From: DASWNP01 sp036399175
GTDB lineage: Bacteria; Acidobacteriota; Blastocatellia; Pyrinomonadales; Pyrinomonadaceae
Reading direction: 5' to 3'
Assembly: GCA_036399175.1 (NCBI GenBank)
Contig: DASWNP010000003.1
Coordinates: 124,001 to 188,000, forward strand
DNA: 64,000 bases
Positions 17,401 to 25,758 of the stretch are shown one piece after another. The translations under genes and the position numbers were made by a program. The notes under the pieces were generated by a model, which was given only the letters and a program-made list of their open reading frames with translations, was not told the origin of the DNA and made no database searches. Numbering within the stretch: the stretch's first letter is position 1; every line of letters begins with the position of its first letter.

Positions 17401-18265
17401 CTTGCAGATGGAAGTGCGCCGACGCTTCTCGCAGGGGCTCTACTTCCAGGCCAACTACACTTTCCAGAAGACGCTCTCTAACGCTCCCGGCGTTGACCAG
17501 CGCCGCTTCGAGTTTCAGGTCTACCCCGGTCGAGACGACCTCGAATACTCGCGCGCTCAAACCGACGTGGCGCACGTCTTCAACTTCAACTCCATTTACG
17601 AGCTGCCCTTTGGCCGTGGCAAACACTTCTTCACCGACGCAGGCCCCTGGTTCGACCGCCTCGTCGGCGGTTGGCAGTTCAACTCCATCGTCACCGTCAG
17701 CACCGGCGCGCCCTTCGGCATCTTCGACCCGCGCGGCACTTTCGGCTCGACGGCTCGCTCGGCGCGCAACACCGCCAACTCCACGCTCACCAAAGAAGAG
17801 ATAAAGAACCTCGTCGGCGTCTTCCGCACGCCCTGCGGCGTCTTCCTCATCAACCCGGCGGTGACGGCCATCAACCAGCAGGCTCTCGCCAACGGACAGT
17901 GCGACCAGATAGGAGCCAGCCGGGGCGCAAACGGCCTCGGCTCGGCCACCTTCCCCGGACAGGTCTTCTTCAACGTCCCGCCCGGCGAGTTCGGCAAGCT
18001 TGAGCGCTTCTTCCTGAACGGGCCGATGTACTTCAACATCGACGCCTCGATGTTCAAGAACATTCCCATCACCGAGCGCGTCCGTCTGCAACTGCGCGCC
18101 GAAGCGTTCAATCTCTTCAACCGCGCGCACTTCTCACTCTCGAATCTACAGCAGCTTCAGAGCATCAACGCGGCCAACTTCGGCAGGATTACCCAGACCG
18201 GCAATCCGCGCCTCAACGACCCGCAAGCCCGCGTCATCCAGTTCGCCGCGCGCATCGAGTTCTAA
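14453..18265 (+). CDS. TonB-dependent receptor, Oar-like, with carboxypeptidase-regulatory-like N-domain
   Basis: This is a large outer-membrane receptor of 1270 residues. A signal peptide covers 1 to about 22 (ending AFAQ). A beta-sandwich regulatory-like domain follows (GRLVGTVSGPDG... to about 105), then a plug domain (QIQDLPLNGRNPLGL..., with INGQRPSATNITLDGLNIQD), then a long beta-barrel ending in the aromatic C-terminus ARIEF. Such proteins import large substrates by TonB/proton motive force or act as adhesion and secretion factors (Oar in Myxococcus). The substrate cannot be told. There is no SusD-like partner or TonB/ExbBD nearby. The start has a good AAGGAG site. It stands alone between terminators and shares its leader with the receptor at 19.6 kb. 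Confidence 0.93.
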   Translation: MRKPILAMLLALSLFGVVAFAQSNTGRLVGTVSGPDGVIPGATVIVIDTKTGKERTVVASDDGSFTVPQLEVGTYTVRVTATGFKTFTANEVKIDVGREYSLNAPLEVGELNENVQIIAGADVLNATNSELSTSVSPRQIQDLPLNGRNPLGLITLQAGTASNGAQATSINGQRPSATNITLDGLNIQDNFIRQSASASTQVALSTDDVAEFTVSTQNAGVEQGLGASQVQLATPRGQNEFHGAVFEYNRNSRFAANTFFNNAAGNYGPNDPLVLNGSAVAGAPKNPRTFRNFNQFGGKFSGPIFKNRLFFFGHYEGTRDRLSQPSLRTVLTPSARAGIFTYVDNGGVTRQINLFALPIGGTNPPTGINPVIQSRFLNNIPTGNSIEAGDQRNTTGYRFNQKADANADNMTIRLDYDINSTNTLNAIYKRQTANGFIPDFADFNGFSPEAAAGFSTPNDSYVFAYRSTLSPTFTNEVRAGYVRSAQLFPETQPRQPDQFSQTNLAQGLLAGFISNPESTFLFQGRHTKTYTLQDNADYLWGDHGFRFGVQANAYRALRLNEGGVLPTYVIGVGTNTPQITAAQFNNAALFPGGISTTDRNTANALYALLGGIVSQQSQTFNVLSADSGFVPLAGFRQDYAYENYNIYFSDQWRVRPNLTLNLGLRYELWPSVRERNGVLSEVIVASGQSAREALLNSQGGLQTAGTNIGGGKLFNTDKNNFAPSVSFAYQPQFTNKFLGMLFPGDGRTVLRGGYRLSYFNDEFLKGSSGEGDQNSGKRENASRNNLNERVGALGTIPTPSVLVPRTFAQNNARNGAIQSVALVDPNIKLPMNHEYTIGIQREIGFQTAFEIRYVGAFSSNVTRYTDQNAPELINNGFLADFFRARSNQALTGQLNCATTQNAGCQPLQVFPNLGILSGTPGGIGNATTAANSTVANLVSQGLPGQLAITYVANGLSGSVPLVANPNIVLGLLLSNSARYNYNSLQMEVRRRFSQGLYFQANYTFQKTLSNAPGVDQRRFEFQVYPGRDDLEYSRAQTDVAHVFNFNSIYELPFGRGKHFFTDAGPWFDRLVGGWQFNSIVTVSTGAPFGIFDPRGTFGSTARSARNTANSTLTKEEIKNLVGVFRTPCGVFLINPAVTAINQQALANGQCDQIGASRGANGLGSATFPGQVFFNVPPGEFGKLERFFLNGPMYFNIDASMFKNIPITERVRLQLRAEAFNLFNRAHFSLSNLQQLQSINAANFGRITQTGNPRLNDPQARVIQFAARIEF

Positions 18266-18299
18266 CCTCGACCGTTCGGCTACAACTCAACCAAATCAG

Positions 18300-18345
18300 C
18301 AAGGGCGCTCGCTTCCCGACGGAGGCGAGCGCCCTTGTTTGTCTG
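18300..18345 (+). terminator. Intrinsic terminator after first TonB receptor
   Basis: A 14-bp near-perfect stem (CAAGGGCGCTCGC with its complement) with a loop of about 10 bases is followed by TTTGT. It lies 34 bp after the stop. Confidence 0.85.
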
Positions 18346-18443
18346 ATTCATATTCGCGCCGTCGCCGACCTTTCAGAGAAGCGAATCCAAACCTGCTTTC
18401 GGTGTTACAATACTCTCGACTTCAAGCGAGCGCGGAGACCATC

Positions 18444-18734
18444 GTGAGGATTGAAGAGACTATCGAAGCCAGGCGCAACGAAATCCGGCGCATCGCCGAA
18501 CAGCACGGCGCATCGAACGTGCGGGTTTTCGGCTCGGTCGCGCGCGGCGAGGCCAAGCCGGAAAGCGACGTCGATTTGCTCGTCGATGTTACTTCACAGA
18601 CAAGCTCCTGGTTTCCGGCAGGGCTGATTCTCGATTTGGAGAAACTGCTCGGACGCCGCGTCGAGATTGTCACTGAGAGAGCCTTACGTGAAGATTTACG
18701 CGAGCAGGTGTTGCGTGAAGCTATACCTCTATGA
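18444..18734 (+). CDS. mntA: MNT-type nucleotidyltransferase antitoxin (MntA-like)
   Basis: This 96-residue protein has the minimal nucleotidyltransferase signature GSVARGEAKPESDVDLLVD (G30, S31, metal ligands D42 and D44). In characterised MntA/HepT pairs the enzyme transfers AMP units to a tyrosine of the HEPN toxin to silence it. I chose the GTG at 18444, which follows GCGGAGA at a 6-base spacing and gives the family's usual length. Reading upstream to 18339 would add a basic, non-conserved stretch. It overlaps the next gene by four bases (ATGA). The pair lies as an island between two large TonB receptor genes. Confidence 0.88.
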   Translation: MRIEETIEARRNEIRRIAEQHGASNVRVFGSVARGEAKPESDVDLLVDVTSQTSSWFPAGLILDLEKLLGRRVEIVTERALREDLREQVLREAIPL

Positions 18735-19066
18735 AAGATGATGCTGTTTATCTGCATCATATCGCAGAGTGTATCCGTCGCATCGAGGAAAATACCGGAG
18801 GCGGTCGAGACCTGTTTCTGGCTTCACATGCGCTCCAGGATGCGACGTTGAGAAATCTACAAACATTGAGCGAAGCGACGCAGCGCCTGTCGGAAGAGAT
18901 AAAGTCAACGCATTCCGAAATCGAATGGACGCGAATCAGTGCATTTCGCAACGTGCTGGTTCACAACTACCTCGGCATAGATTTGGAGTTGATTCTGGAA
19001 ATTGTCGAGCGCGATGTGCCGAAATTGAAGCGTGCTGTCGCGGAGATGCTACGAAATACAACGTAG
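18731..19066 (+). CDS. hepT: HEPN-domain toxin (HepT-like, DUF86)
   Basis: This 111-residue all-helical protein ends in the HEPN ribonuclease motif Rx4HxY, seen as RNVLVHNY (R73, H78, Y80). In known HepT toxins R and H cleave RNA, while Y is the residue AMPylated by MntA. All three are present, so the toxin looks active and controllable. The ATG overlaps the antitoxin stop (ATGA), so the two are translationally coupled, antitoxin first. Its composition is less GC-biased than the neighbouring receptor genes, which fits horizontal gain. No terminator follows closely. Confidence 0.88.
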   Translation: MKDDAVYLHHIAECIRRIEENTGGGRDLFLASHALQDATLRNLQTLSEATQRLSEEIKSTHSEIEWTRISAFRNVLVHNYLGIDLELILEIVERDVPKLKRAVAEMLRNTT

Positions 19067-19580
19067 AGCGCTTCTTAAACTCTCCATCTAAAACTCATCC
19101 GAACCTCGTCTTCTCAGGACGATAGCTTTCCCTCTCTCTCATTACGTTTCAGATACTCTCTCTGCTCTCCGCTCTTCCGCGTTCTATGCATCAATCATCC
19201 TGCCTGCCGACGCGCCGCTTTGCTGAAGAATAAGATTTGTCAATCGGTCAAATCTTAAAAAATAAGAAAACCTCATCCGAATTTTGCTAGAGAGCCGCGC
19301 GCGGCTTCGGCGTCTCGCCCTTAAAACCCTCCCGTTTCAACAGTTGAAGACGTTGCTTCTTTCGAGGCACGGGCATTGCCCCGTCTCTTTTGCGTAGAAG
19401 AGAGCCGCGCGGGCTCGTCGTGCCTGTTTGAGATTTTCTCATCGATGCAGACCGAGACCCTGCGACCTCTTCTCAACGCTGACGGGCGCGAAATCGTCTC
19501 TCCCCGGCGCCCGGGCGGCGAGTAGGAAAGATTCGACCTGCACCGGCAGGTTTTTATCTCAATTCTTTGAGGAGAAGTTT
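19067..19580 (+). promoter_or_regulatory. Long leader/intergenic region before second TonB receptor
   Basis: This 514-bp gap has AT-rich sequence at 19230-19290 with TTGTCA (19237-19242), then AAATAAG, then the block AAGAAAACCTCATCCGAATTTT shared with the leader at 14270. A GGCACGGGCATTGCCC block lies at about 19366-19381. GC-rich potential stems of the AGAGCCGCGCG type lie at 19290-19310 and 19400-19420. The ribosome-binding site GAGGAGAA at about 19570-19577 fixes the receptor start. No gene is evident; the frame open from 19428 has non-family sequence until the signal peptide. Confidence 0.5.
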
Positions 19581-22500
19581 ATGGCAAGAATCAAATTTAT
19601 GATTGTGGCAGCAGCCGTCATGCTGTTTGCGCTGAGCGCTGTCGCGTTTGGGCAGACCGAGACCGGCCAGATTATCGGGAAGGTCTCCGACCCGAACGGC
19701 GCGGTCGTTCCCGGCGCGAACGTGACGGTCAAGTCAGTCGAGACCGGAGCCGAGCGCACGGCCACGACCAACGACGAAGGCTCCTACACCGTCACGAACC
19801 TTCAGCCCGGCCTCTACGAAATCTCCGTGCAGGCGGCCAACTTCGCGCGCAGCACGCAGCGCATACAGTTGTCCGTCGGCGCTAAAACCTCCGTCGAGAC
19901 TGTTCTGTCGGTCACAGAGATTGCCGCCGGGACGGTCGATGTCGTCGCCGGCAGCGGCGTCGAAGTCAACACGCAGAACCAGGAGCTTTCGACCGTCGTG
20001 ACGGGGACGCAGATTCGTCAGCTCCCGACGCTGACGCGCAACCCTTACAACCTCGTCGGACTCTCCGGCAACGTCGCTTCAGACGACCCCGGCGATGCCG
20101 TGCCGGGCGTCGGCGTCAGCTCGCGCGGCGCGGGCTACAACATCAACGGTCAGCGCGCCGCCTCGACCAACACCCTGCTCGACGGCGCTGACAACAACAA
20201 CGCCTACTACGCCTCGGTCGGCCAGCTCATCCCGCTCGACGCCGTCGGCGAGTTTCGCGTCATCACGAGCAACTTCTCCGCCGAGTACGGGCGAGCTTCG
20301 GGCGGCATCATCAACGTCGTCACGCGCTCGGGCTCGAACGAGTATCACGGCTCGCTCTACGCGTTCAACCGTATCTCGAAGCTGGCCTCGAACGGCTTCA
20401 ACAATAACGCCAACGCAGTGCCGCGCGGCGTCTTCACGCGCAACCAGTTCGGCTACACCTTCGGCGGCCCCATCAAGAAAGATAAGCTCTTCTTCTTCAA
20501 CTCGACCGAGTGGATACGCGTCCGCAGCACCGGCGAAGTGCTATCCATCGTCCCGACCGCAGAGCTTATCGCCGCATCATCAGCCGCCACTCGCGCCTAT
20601 TTCAGCAACTTCAACCTCAAGGCCAACGCGCGCCCGACAGGGCAGGTCTTGACCGTCGCCGATGTCGTCAGCGACTTCGAGCTTCCGGCGGGCAACGCCT
20701 TCGCCGCGCTTCCGGCGAACATGCCCGCCTTCCGCACGGTCGGCTTCGCCGTCCCGACAGACCTCGGCGGCGGCTTCCCGCAAAACGACCTCCAGACCGT
20801 CACGCGCATCGACTGGAACCTGACGCAGAACACGCAGATTTACGGTCGCTACGCCATCCAGAATCAGAAGTTCCTGCTCGGCACGACCGGCTTCAGCCCT
20901 TACGAGGGCTTCGACACGCCCTCTTCAAACTTCAACCAGAACGCGCTCGTCTCTCTGACGCACAGCTTGACGCCCAACTTCGTCTCGCAGACCAAGCTCG
21001 TCTATAACCGTCTGCGCAACGACGCGCCTTACGGCGAGCAGCCCATCGGCCCCGGCCTCTTCTTCTTCCCGAACACCGGCGCGACCATCGGCGGCCAAGC
21101 CGTCGCCTTGCCCGGCTACTGGCCTTACAACCCCGCTTCGAGCCCCGTCGGCTTCGGCGGCCCGCAGAATCTCGGCCAGGTCTTTCAGGACATGAACTAC
21201 AACATGGGCAACCACCAGCTTCGCTTCGGCGGGCAGTACGTCTACATTCAGGACAACCGCTTCTTCGGCGCTTACCAGAACGCCGTCGAATCGCTCGCCC
21301 CGCAGGGCAACTACGTGACGGCCCTGAACAACTTCGTCACCGGACAGTTGACGCAGTTTCAGGCCGCGGTCTTCCCGCAGGGGAGATTCCCCGGCGAGAG
21401 CGTTGCGCTCCCCGTCGGGCCGCCCGACTTCACTCGCAGCAATCGCTACCACGAGTGGGCGACCTACTTCAACGACGCGTGGCGCGTGCGTCCCAACTTC
21501 ACCTTGAACCTCGGCCTGCGCTACGAATACTACGGCGTGCAGAAGAACAAAGACCCGCGCCTCGACTCGAACTTCTATTTCGGCCCCGGCGCGACGCTCG
21601 CAGAGCAGTACGCCAACGGTCGGATTATGATTGCCGAGGACAGCCCGGCGGGCGGCCTCTGGCATCCTGACAAGAACAACTTCGCTCCGCGCATCGGATT
21701 CGCCTGGGACGTTTTCGGCGACGGTCGAACCTCCGTTCGCGGCGGCTACGGCCTCGCCTACGAGCGCAACTTCGGCAACGTCACCTTCAACGTCATCCAG
21801 AATCCGCCCAACTACGCCGTGCTCGCCTTAGTCGCCGGGCGCGACGTGCCTTCCATCGCCATCACGCCGAACAACTTCGGCCCGCTCTCCGGCAACTCCG
21901 GCACCGTGCCTCTGCCGCGCACCTCCGTCCGCCACGTCCGCGAAGACATCCGAAACGCCTACGCGCATTTCTGGAGCGGCGCCTTCGAGCGGCAGGTCGG
22001 GCGCGACAATCTCTTCTCGGTCGAGTATTCGGGCTCGGCTGGCAGGAGTCTCTATTCCATCAGCCAGTTCAACGTGCCCGGCTCGGCGGCGGTGCTCCTC
22101 GGCAGTTCCGACCCGAACGCGCGGCTCAACACGCAGTACAGCACCATCAACACGCGCGGCAACGACGGCTACTCCAACTACAACGGACTGAACATCGGTT
22201 TTCGCGGCAACAACTTCCGCAACCTCGGTCTTCAGTTCACCACCAACTACACCTACTCCGTCACGAAGGACAACCTCAGCTCGACCTTCAGCGAAGGCGC
22301 TTTCAACTTCAACGTCGGCCTGACGAACCCTTATGACCCGTCGCTCGACTACGGCTACGCCGATTTCGACGTGCGCCATCGCTTCGTCGCCAGCTTCAAC
22401 TGGGACGTGCCCCTGGCGCGCAACGCGACGGGCTGGCGGCGTCAGGCGCTCGGCGGCTGGACGCTCGCCGGAATCTTCAACGCGCGAACCGGCACGCCCT

Positions 22501-22949
22501 TCACCATCTACGACGGCACGAACGCCAACAACCGCTCGCCGCGACTCGTCCCGACGGGGAATCTGACCGTCAACGTCGTCGATACGGGCGACCCGAACAC
22601 GTTCAGCTACATCGACCTCGCGGGGCAGCCTCAAGGGGCTTTCCTCGACCCGCGCTGCGGCTGCTCGGACTTCGGCCCCTACCCTGCGAACATGACGCGC
22701 CGCAACGAGTTTCGCGGCCCCGGCCTCTGGAATCTGGACGCCGCCCTCTACAAGACGTTCCGCATCACGGAGACCTCCAACATCCAGCTTCGCGCCGAGG
22801 CGTTCAACGTCCTCAACCACGCGAACCTATACATCCTCGGCTTCACGAACGACGTGAGCACCGGCTTCATTCCGGCAGCCCGAGGCGTCACCACTAACGG
22901 CAACCTCGAACGCCGCAACATTCAGCTCGCCGTCAAGTTCACCTTCTAA
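19581..22949 (+). CDS. TonB-dependent receptor, Oar-like (second copy)
   Basis: This 1122-residue outer-membrane receptor begins with a signal peptide (1-25, ending AFGQ). A carboxypeptidase-regulatory-like domain follows (GQIIGKVSDPNGAVVPGANV onward, to about 105). The plug carries TRNPYNLVGLSGNV, INGQRAASTNTLLDGADNN and EYGRASGGIINVVTRSG. The barrel closes with C-terminal QLAVKFTF. It is closer to the standard plug consensus than the 14.4-kb copy and clearly diverged from it. The ATG at 19581 is preceded by a strong GAGGAGAA site. Its substrate is unknown. It is followed by a strong terminator and then a TPR protein that shares the regulatory-like domain. Confidence 0.93.
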   Translation: MARIKFMIVAAAVMLFALSAVAFGQTETGQIIGKVSDPNGAVVPGANVTVKSVETGAERTATTNDEGSYTVTNLQPGLYEISVQAANFARSTQRIQLSVGAKTSVETVLSVTEIAAGTVDVVAGSGVEVNTQNQELSTVVTGTQIRQLPTLTRNPYNLVGLSGNVASDDPGDAVPGVGVSSRGAGYNINGQRAASTNTLLDGADNNNAYYASVGQLIPLDAVGEFRVITSNFSAEYGRASGGIINVVTRSGSNEYHGSLYAFNRISKLASNGFNNNANAVPRGVFTRNQFGYTFGGPIKKDKLFFFNSTEWIRVRSTGEVLSIVPTAELIAASSAATRAYFSNFNLKANARPTGQVLTVADVVSDFELPAGNAFAALPANMPAFRTVGFAVPTDLGGGFPQNDLQTVTRIDWNLTQNTQIYGRYAIQNQKFLLGTTGFSPYEGFDTPSSNFNQNALVSLTHSLTPNFVSQTKLVYNRLRNDAPYGEQPIGPGLFFFPNTGATIGGQAVALPGYWPYNPASSPVGFGGPQNLGQVFQDMNYNMGNHQLRFGGQYVYIQDNRFFGAYQNAVESLAPQGNYVTALNNFVTGQLTQFQAAVFPQGRFPGESVALPVGPPDFTRSNRYHEWATYFNDAWRVRPNFTLNLGLRYEYYGVQKNKDPRLDSNFYFGPGATLAEQYANGRIMIAEDSPAGGLWHPDKNNFAPRIGFAWDVFGDGRTSVRGGYGLAYERNFGNVTFNVIQNPPNYAVLALVAGRDVPSIAITPNNFGPLSGNSGTVPLPRTSVRHVREDIRNAYAHFWSGAFERQVGRDNLFSVEYSGSAGRSLYSISQFNVPGSAAVLLGSSDPNARLNTQYSTINTRGNDGYSNYNGLNIGFRGNNFRNLGLQFTTNYTYSVTKDNLSSTFSEGAFNFNVGLTNPYDPSLDYGYADFDVRHRFVASFNWDVPLARNATGWRRQALGGWTLAGIFNARTGTPFTIYDGTNANNRSPRLVPTGNLTVNVVDTGDPNTFSYIDLAGQPQGAFLDPRCGCSDFGPYPANMTRRNEFRGPGLWNLDAALYKTFRITETSNIQLRAEAFNVLNHANLYILGFTNDVSTGFIPAARGVTTNGNLERRNIQLAVKFTF

Positions 22950-22976
22950 CTCACGCCCCGAGCGTGAGCCAAACTC

Positions 22977-23013
22977 GATTGGGGAGTCGTTTGCAGACTC
23001 CCCAATCTTTTAT
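22977..23013 (+). terminator. Intrinsic terminator after second TonB receptor
   Basis: A 12-bp perfect stem (GATTGGGGAGTC with GACTCCCCAATC), 7-base loop, is followed by TTTTATT. It lies 27 bp after the stop. Confidence 0.88.
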
Positions 23014-23027
23014 TTCCGGCTCAGGAA

Positions 23028-23145
23028 AATTAACATGGATGGACACGATGAAAAGAAACGACGAAGTCGGCAGCGTGAACGCTGAACTGAAAGACGAATG
23101 CCTTACTGCTTTTCATTCCGCGTTCATCGTTCGTCGTTCGTCCTT
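23028..23145. repeat. Decayed heptamer-arm hairpin overlapping a gene start
   Basis: The left part begins AAATTAACATGGATGG, a degenerate form of the outer arm at 29010, 34724 and 41250. The right arm (about 23111-23142) is heptamers of the type GTTCATC / GTTCGTC. The arms match imperfectly. The right arm reads in frame as the first part of the signal peptide of the TPR protein. Confidence 0.6.
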
Positions 23146-24160
23146 ACTTTTCGCCTCGCTTCTGCTCGCGTCGCTCTCCGTGCTCGCCGTGCGCGCACAG
23201 TCGGACTCCTTCGACACCGAGCCGACCAGAGGCGGCCTCAATAGCATTCAGGGAAACGTCTATCTGCCTTCCGGCAGACGCCTTGAGCGGCGCGTGCGCG
23301 TGCGCCTGACGAGCGTGAGGACGGGCGATATGTCCACGATGACGGACGCCAACGGCTCCTTCTACTTCCGACGCCTCGCCGCCGGAACCTACCGCATCAG
23401 CATCGACGCCGGGCGGGAGTTTGAAGCCGCAGGCGAGACCGTCGATATTCTCGAAGGCGGCGACCCGCGCTCCGGTCAGAACGTCACCGTGCAGATTCAG
23501 TTGCAGTTGAAAAGCGAAGGAGGGAAAACTTCTGCGGCGGCTGTGGTCGATGCCGCGCTCGCCGCCATCCCCAAGCAGGCGCGCGACCTCTACGAGCGTG
23601 CGCTCAAGTCGGCCAACTCCGGCGAGCACAAAAAGGCCGTCGAGCACTTGAAGGCGGCGCTGGAGATTCACCCGCAGTTCGCGCTCGCCTTAAACGAGCT
23701 TGGCGTCCAACACCTGAAGCTCAATCAGGCGGAAGATGCCGCGCGCGCCTTCCGCTCCGCGCTTGAGCTTGCGCCGAACGCGCCCGTCTTTCATCTCAAC
23801 CTCGGCATCCTGTTCATCCAGCAGAAAAATTTCGCCGAAGCGGAAAAAGCCCTGCGCCGCGCCGCAGAGCTTGACGACGCGCTCGTCGGCGCGCATCTCT
23901 ACCTCGGACGCGCGCTCATCGGGCTCGCTCGTTACGACGAAGCCGAGCGCGAGCTTCGACGCGCCGTCGCGCTCGGCGGCGACTCGGCACGGATGGCTCA
24001 TCGCTATCTCGGCGTCGTCTACATCGAGCGCGGAGAGCCTGCACGCGCCGTCGATGCGCTCGAAACCTACCTGCGCCTTGAGCCCAAAGCGAAAGAGGCC
24101 GCCCAGATTCGTGAAATCATCAAAGACCTCCGCACGCAGTCCGCACCGCCTCGAAAGTAA
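23048..24160 (+). CDS. Exported TPR protein with carboxypeptidase-regulatory-like domain
   Basis: This exported protein of about 370 residues has an N-terminus that is part hairpin-repeat sequence, followed by a hydrophobic signal (LLFASLLLASLSVLAVRAQ). Next is a beta-sandwich regulatory-like domain (IQGNVYLPSGRRLERRVRV... to AAGTYRISIDAG) similar in type to those on the TonB receptors. From about residue 180 there are five or so TPRs (YERALKSANSGEHKKAVEHLKAAL and following). TPRs bind proteins, so it may work at the outer membrane or periplasm with the receptor upstream. Start choice is uncertain: ATG 23048, ATG 23039 and 22964 are all in frame, none with a good ribosome-binding site. It is convergent with the hydrolase gene. 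Confidence 0.8.
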   Translation: MKRNDEVGSVNAELKDECLTAFHSAFIVRRSSLLFASLLLASLSVLAVRAQSDSFDTEPTRGGLNSIQGNVYLPSGRRLERRVRVRLTSVRTGDMSTMTDANGSFYFRRLAAGTYRISIDAGREFEAAGETVDILEGGDPRSGQNVTVQIQLQLKSEGGKTSAAAVVDAALAAIPKQARDLYERALKSANSGEHKKAVEHLKAALEIHPQFALALNELGVQHLKLNQAEDAARAFRSALELAPNAPVFHLNLGILFIQQKNFAEAEKALRRAAELDDALVGAHLYLGRALIGLARYDEAERELRRAVALGGDSARMAHRYLGVVYIERGEPARAVDALETYLRLEPKAKEAAQIREIIKDLRTQSAPPRK

Positions 24161-24219
24161 AGCGGGGCATCATCTCTCGCTTTGAGAAACGGCGGGGCAT
24201 CGCTTCCTTTTCAATTCCC

Positions 24220-25692
24220 TCAACGCCCTTTCGACAGTTTTTTTAGCAACTCCGCGAAGCCGGGCTCGCCTCGCAGCGCATCGAGAGCCGGGTCGCCGCT
24301 CAGCTCCGCCGCATCGTCGAAGCCCTTCTCGACGGCTCGCCGGAGAGCGTCGAGAGCCTTTCGTTTCTCGCGCTTGAGCGCGTAGGCGCGCGCAAGGTCG
24401 AAGTGCAGGCGCGCGCTGTCGGGCGCGATTTCCAACGCCGCTTCGAGCAACGAGACGGGGCGCGAGTATTCCTCTCTCTCTCGCAGAAGGCTCAACGCGA
24501 CTTCGTACACTTGCGCGAAGAACTGTCGAAGCGCACGGCGCGCGACTCGACGCCCGCCCGTGTCTTTCGTCTCGGCTGAGAGCCGTTTGAGGTCGGCAAT
24601 GCTCTTTCTGAAATCGAGCGAGGCATCTGTTCGCGCGTCGGCGTCGCTCGCACGTTGCTGAGTTTCGAGAAGAGCGTGAAGCGAGCCGACGAGTCTCTGC
24701 TGTCGCTTAATCTGCTCATCCTCTTCTTCGCGTGCGCGCCTGACTTCTTTCGTCTCGCCGAGTTGCGCCGCGCGCCGCTCAGGCTCGGAGATGTCGCGCA
24801 AGCCTCTGAAATCGGAGGCCAACGCGCGATAACTTCTGAAAGCTTCGTAAGGCTGCCCCGTTTCTTCGCGCAGACGCGCCGACGTAGCGGCTCTCTTCCA
24901 AAGCTCTTCGACGAGCGTTTCGTCTCTCTCTCTTCGTCCGGTCTTCATCGCCTCAAGCTCCAGCCATTCGACGGCCTCTGTGCAAAGCTCGGGCGAAGGC
25001 CAGGAGTGGCCGCCGTCGAAGAGTTCGAGGCGATGCGTCGCGTCGAGGCGTTCGAGCGCGTCGTCGAGCAGTCGCATTTCGGGGAAGTTGAAATCCTCCG
25101 TCCCGGCGATGAGGAAGAGAGGGAAGGGGACTCCGGCTTGAGGCGCGAGCCCGGCGGGGTAGCCCGCGCCGACGGCGACTACTCCGGCCAGGCAATCCTT
25201 GCAGAGATAGCCGAGACGAACGGCCGTGCGCGCGCCGCCGGAGAAGCCGGCCGCGTAGACGCGCCGCGCGTCGATGGAGAGACGCGCACGCGTGTCGTCC
25301 CACATCGCGGTCGTCGCTTCCCACGCCTCCCTGAGCGAGCCGTTTCGAGAGTTGTTCGAGCCGGCCACTATCCAGCCGTAGCGCTCCGCAGCCGCGCGGA
25401 AAAGCTCGACCGGCAGAGCCCCGCGCGCCGCCGGGTCGAAGCAGTAAAGAATCGGCCAACGCTTCTCCGGCGTATAGCCCGACGGCAGGTAGAGCGCGTA
25501 GCTCTGGCTCGGATTCTCTCTGACCGCGACGCGCTCGACGATACGTCCGCGCGGCAACTCCTGCGCATCGTCGGCGCGAATGGCCGGCGTGCTCGCAGGG
25601 GAAGAGACGGGTTGACTCGTGTCTGGATTTTGCGCCCTGAGCGACTGAAGCGAGGCGCAGACGAGAAGGAAGACTGTGATTGACTTTCGCAC
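24220..25692 (-). CDS. Exported alpha/beta-hydrolase (esterase/depolymerase-like) with helical TPR-like C-terminus
   Basis: This 490-residue protein has a signal peptide (1-20, ending LRAQ). The hydrolase domain (about 50-245) has a nucleophile elbow GFSGG (S151), an acid D200 in AGTEDF and H229 in DGGHSW, a complete catalytic triad. The pattern resembles PHB-depolymerase/feruloyl-esterase-like proteins. The C-terminal 230 residues are charged helices ending in TPR-like units (SLLEAALEIAPDSARLHFDLARAYALKREKRKALDALRRAVEKGF). The substrate is unknown; periplasmic location is inferred. It is downstream of the TIR-like gene on the same strand after a 66-bp gap and may be in its transcript. Confidence 0.82.
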   Translation of the reverse strand: MRKSITVFLLVCASLQSLRAQNPDTSQPVSSPASTPAIRADDAQELPRGRIVERVAVRENPSQSYALYLPSGYTPEKRWPILYCFDPAARGALPVELFRAAAERYGWIVAGSNNSRNGSLREAWEATTAMWDDTRARLSIDARRVYAAGFSGGARTAVRLGYLCKDCLAGVVAVGAGYPAGLAPQAGVPFPLFLIAGTEDFNFPEMRLLDDALERLDATHRLELFDGGHSWPSPELCTEAVEWLELEAMKTGRRERDETLVEELWKRAATSARLREETGQPYEAFRSYRALASDFRGLRDISEPERRAAQLGETKEVRRAREEEDEQIKRQQRLVGSLHALLETQQRASDADARTDASLDFRKSIADLKRLSAETKDTGGRRVARRALRQFFAQVYEVALSLLREREEYSRPVSLLEAALEIAPDSARLHFDLARAYALKREKRKALDALRRAVEKGFDDAAELSGDPALDALRGEPGFAELLKKLSKGR

Positions 25693-25758
25693 GTTTGGAC
25701 GCGGCAGGGAGCGCGGGCACTGTCTCGTCGAGGCGGCGACTCGCGTCGGCCTCTACAT

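Noticed and set aside
19428..19580. N-terminal extension of the second TonB receptor
   Set aside because: The sequence before the ATG at 19581 lacks signal-peptide character, and a strong ribosome-binding site sits just before 19581.
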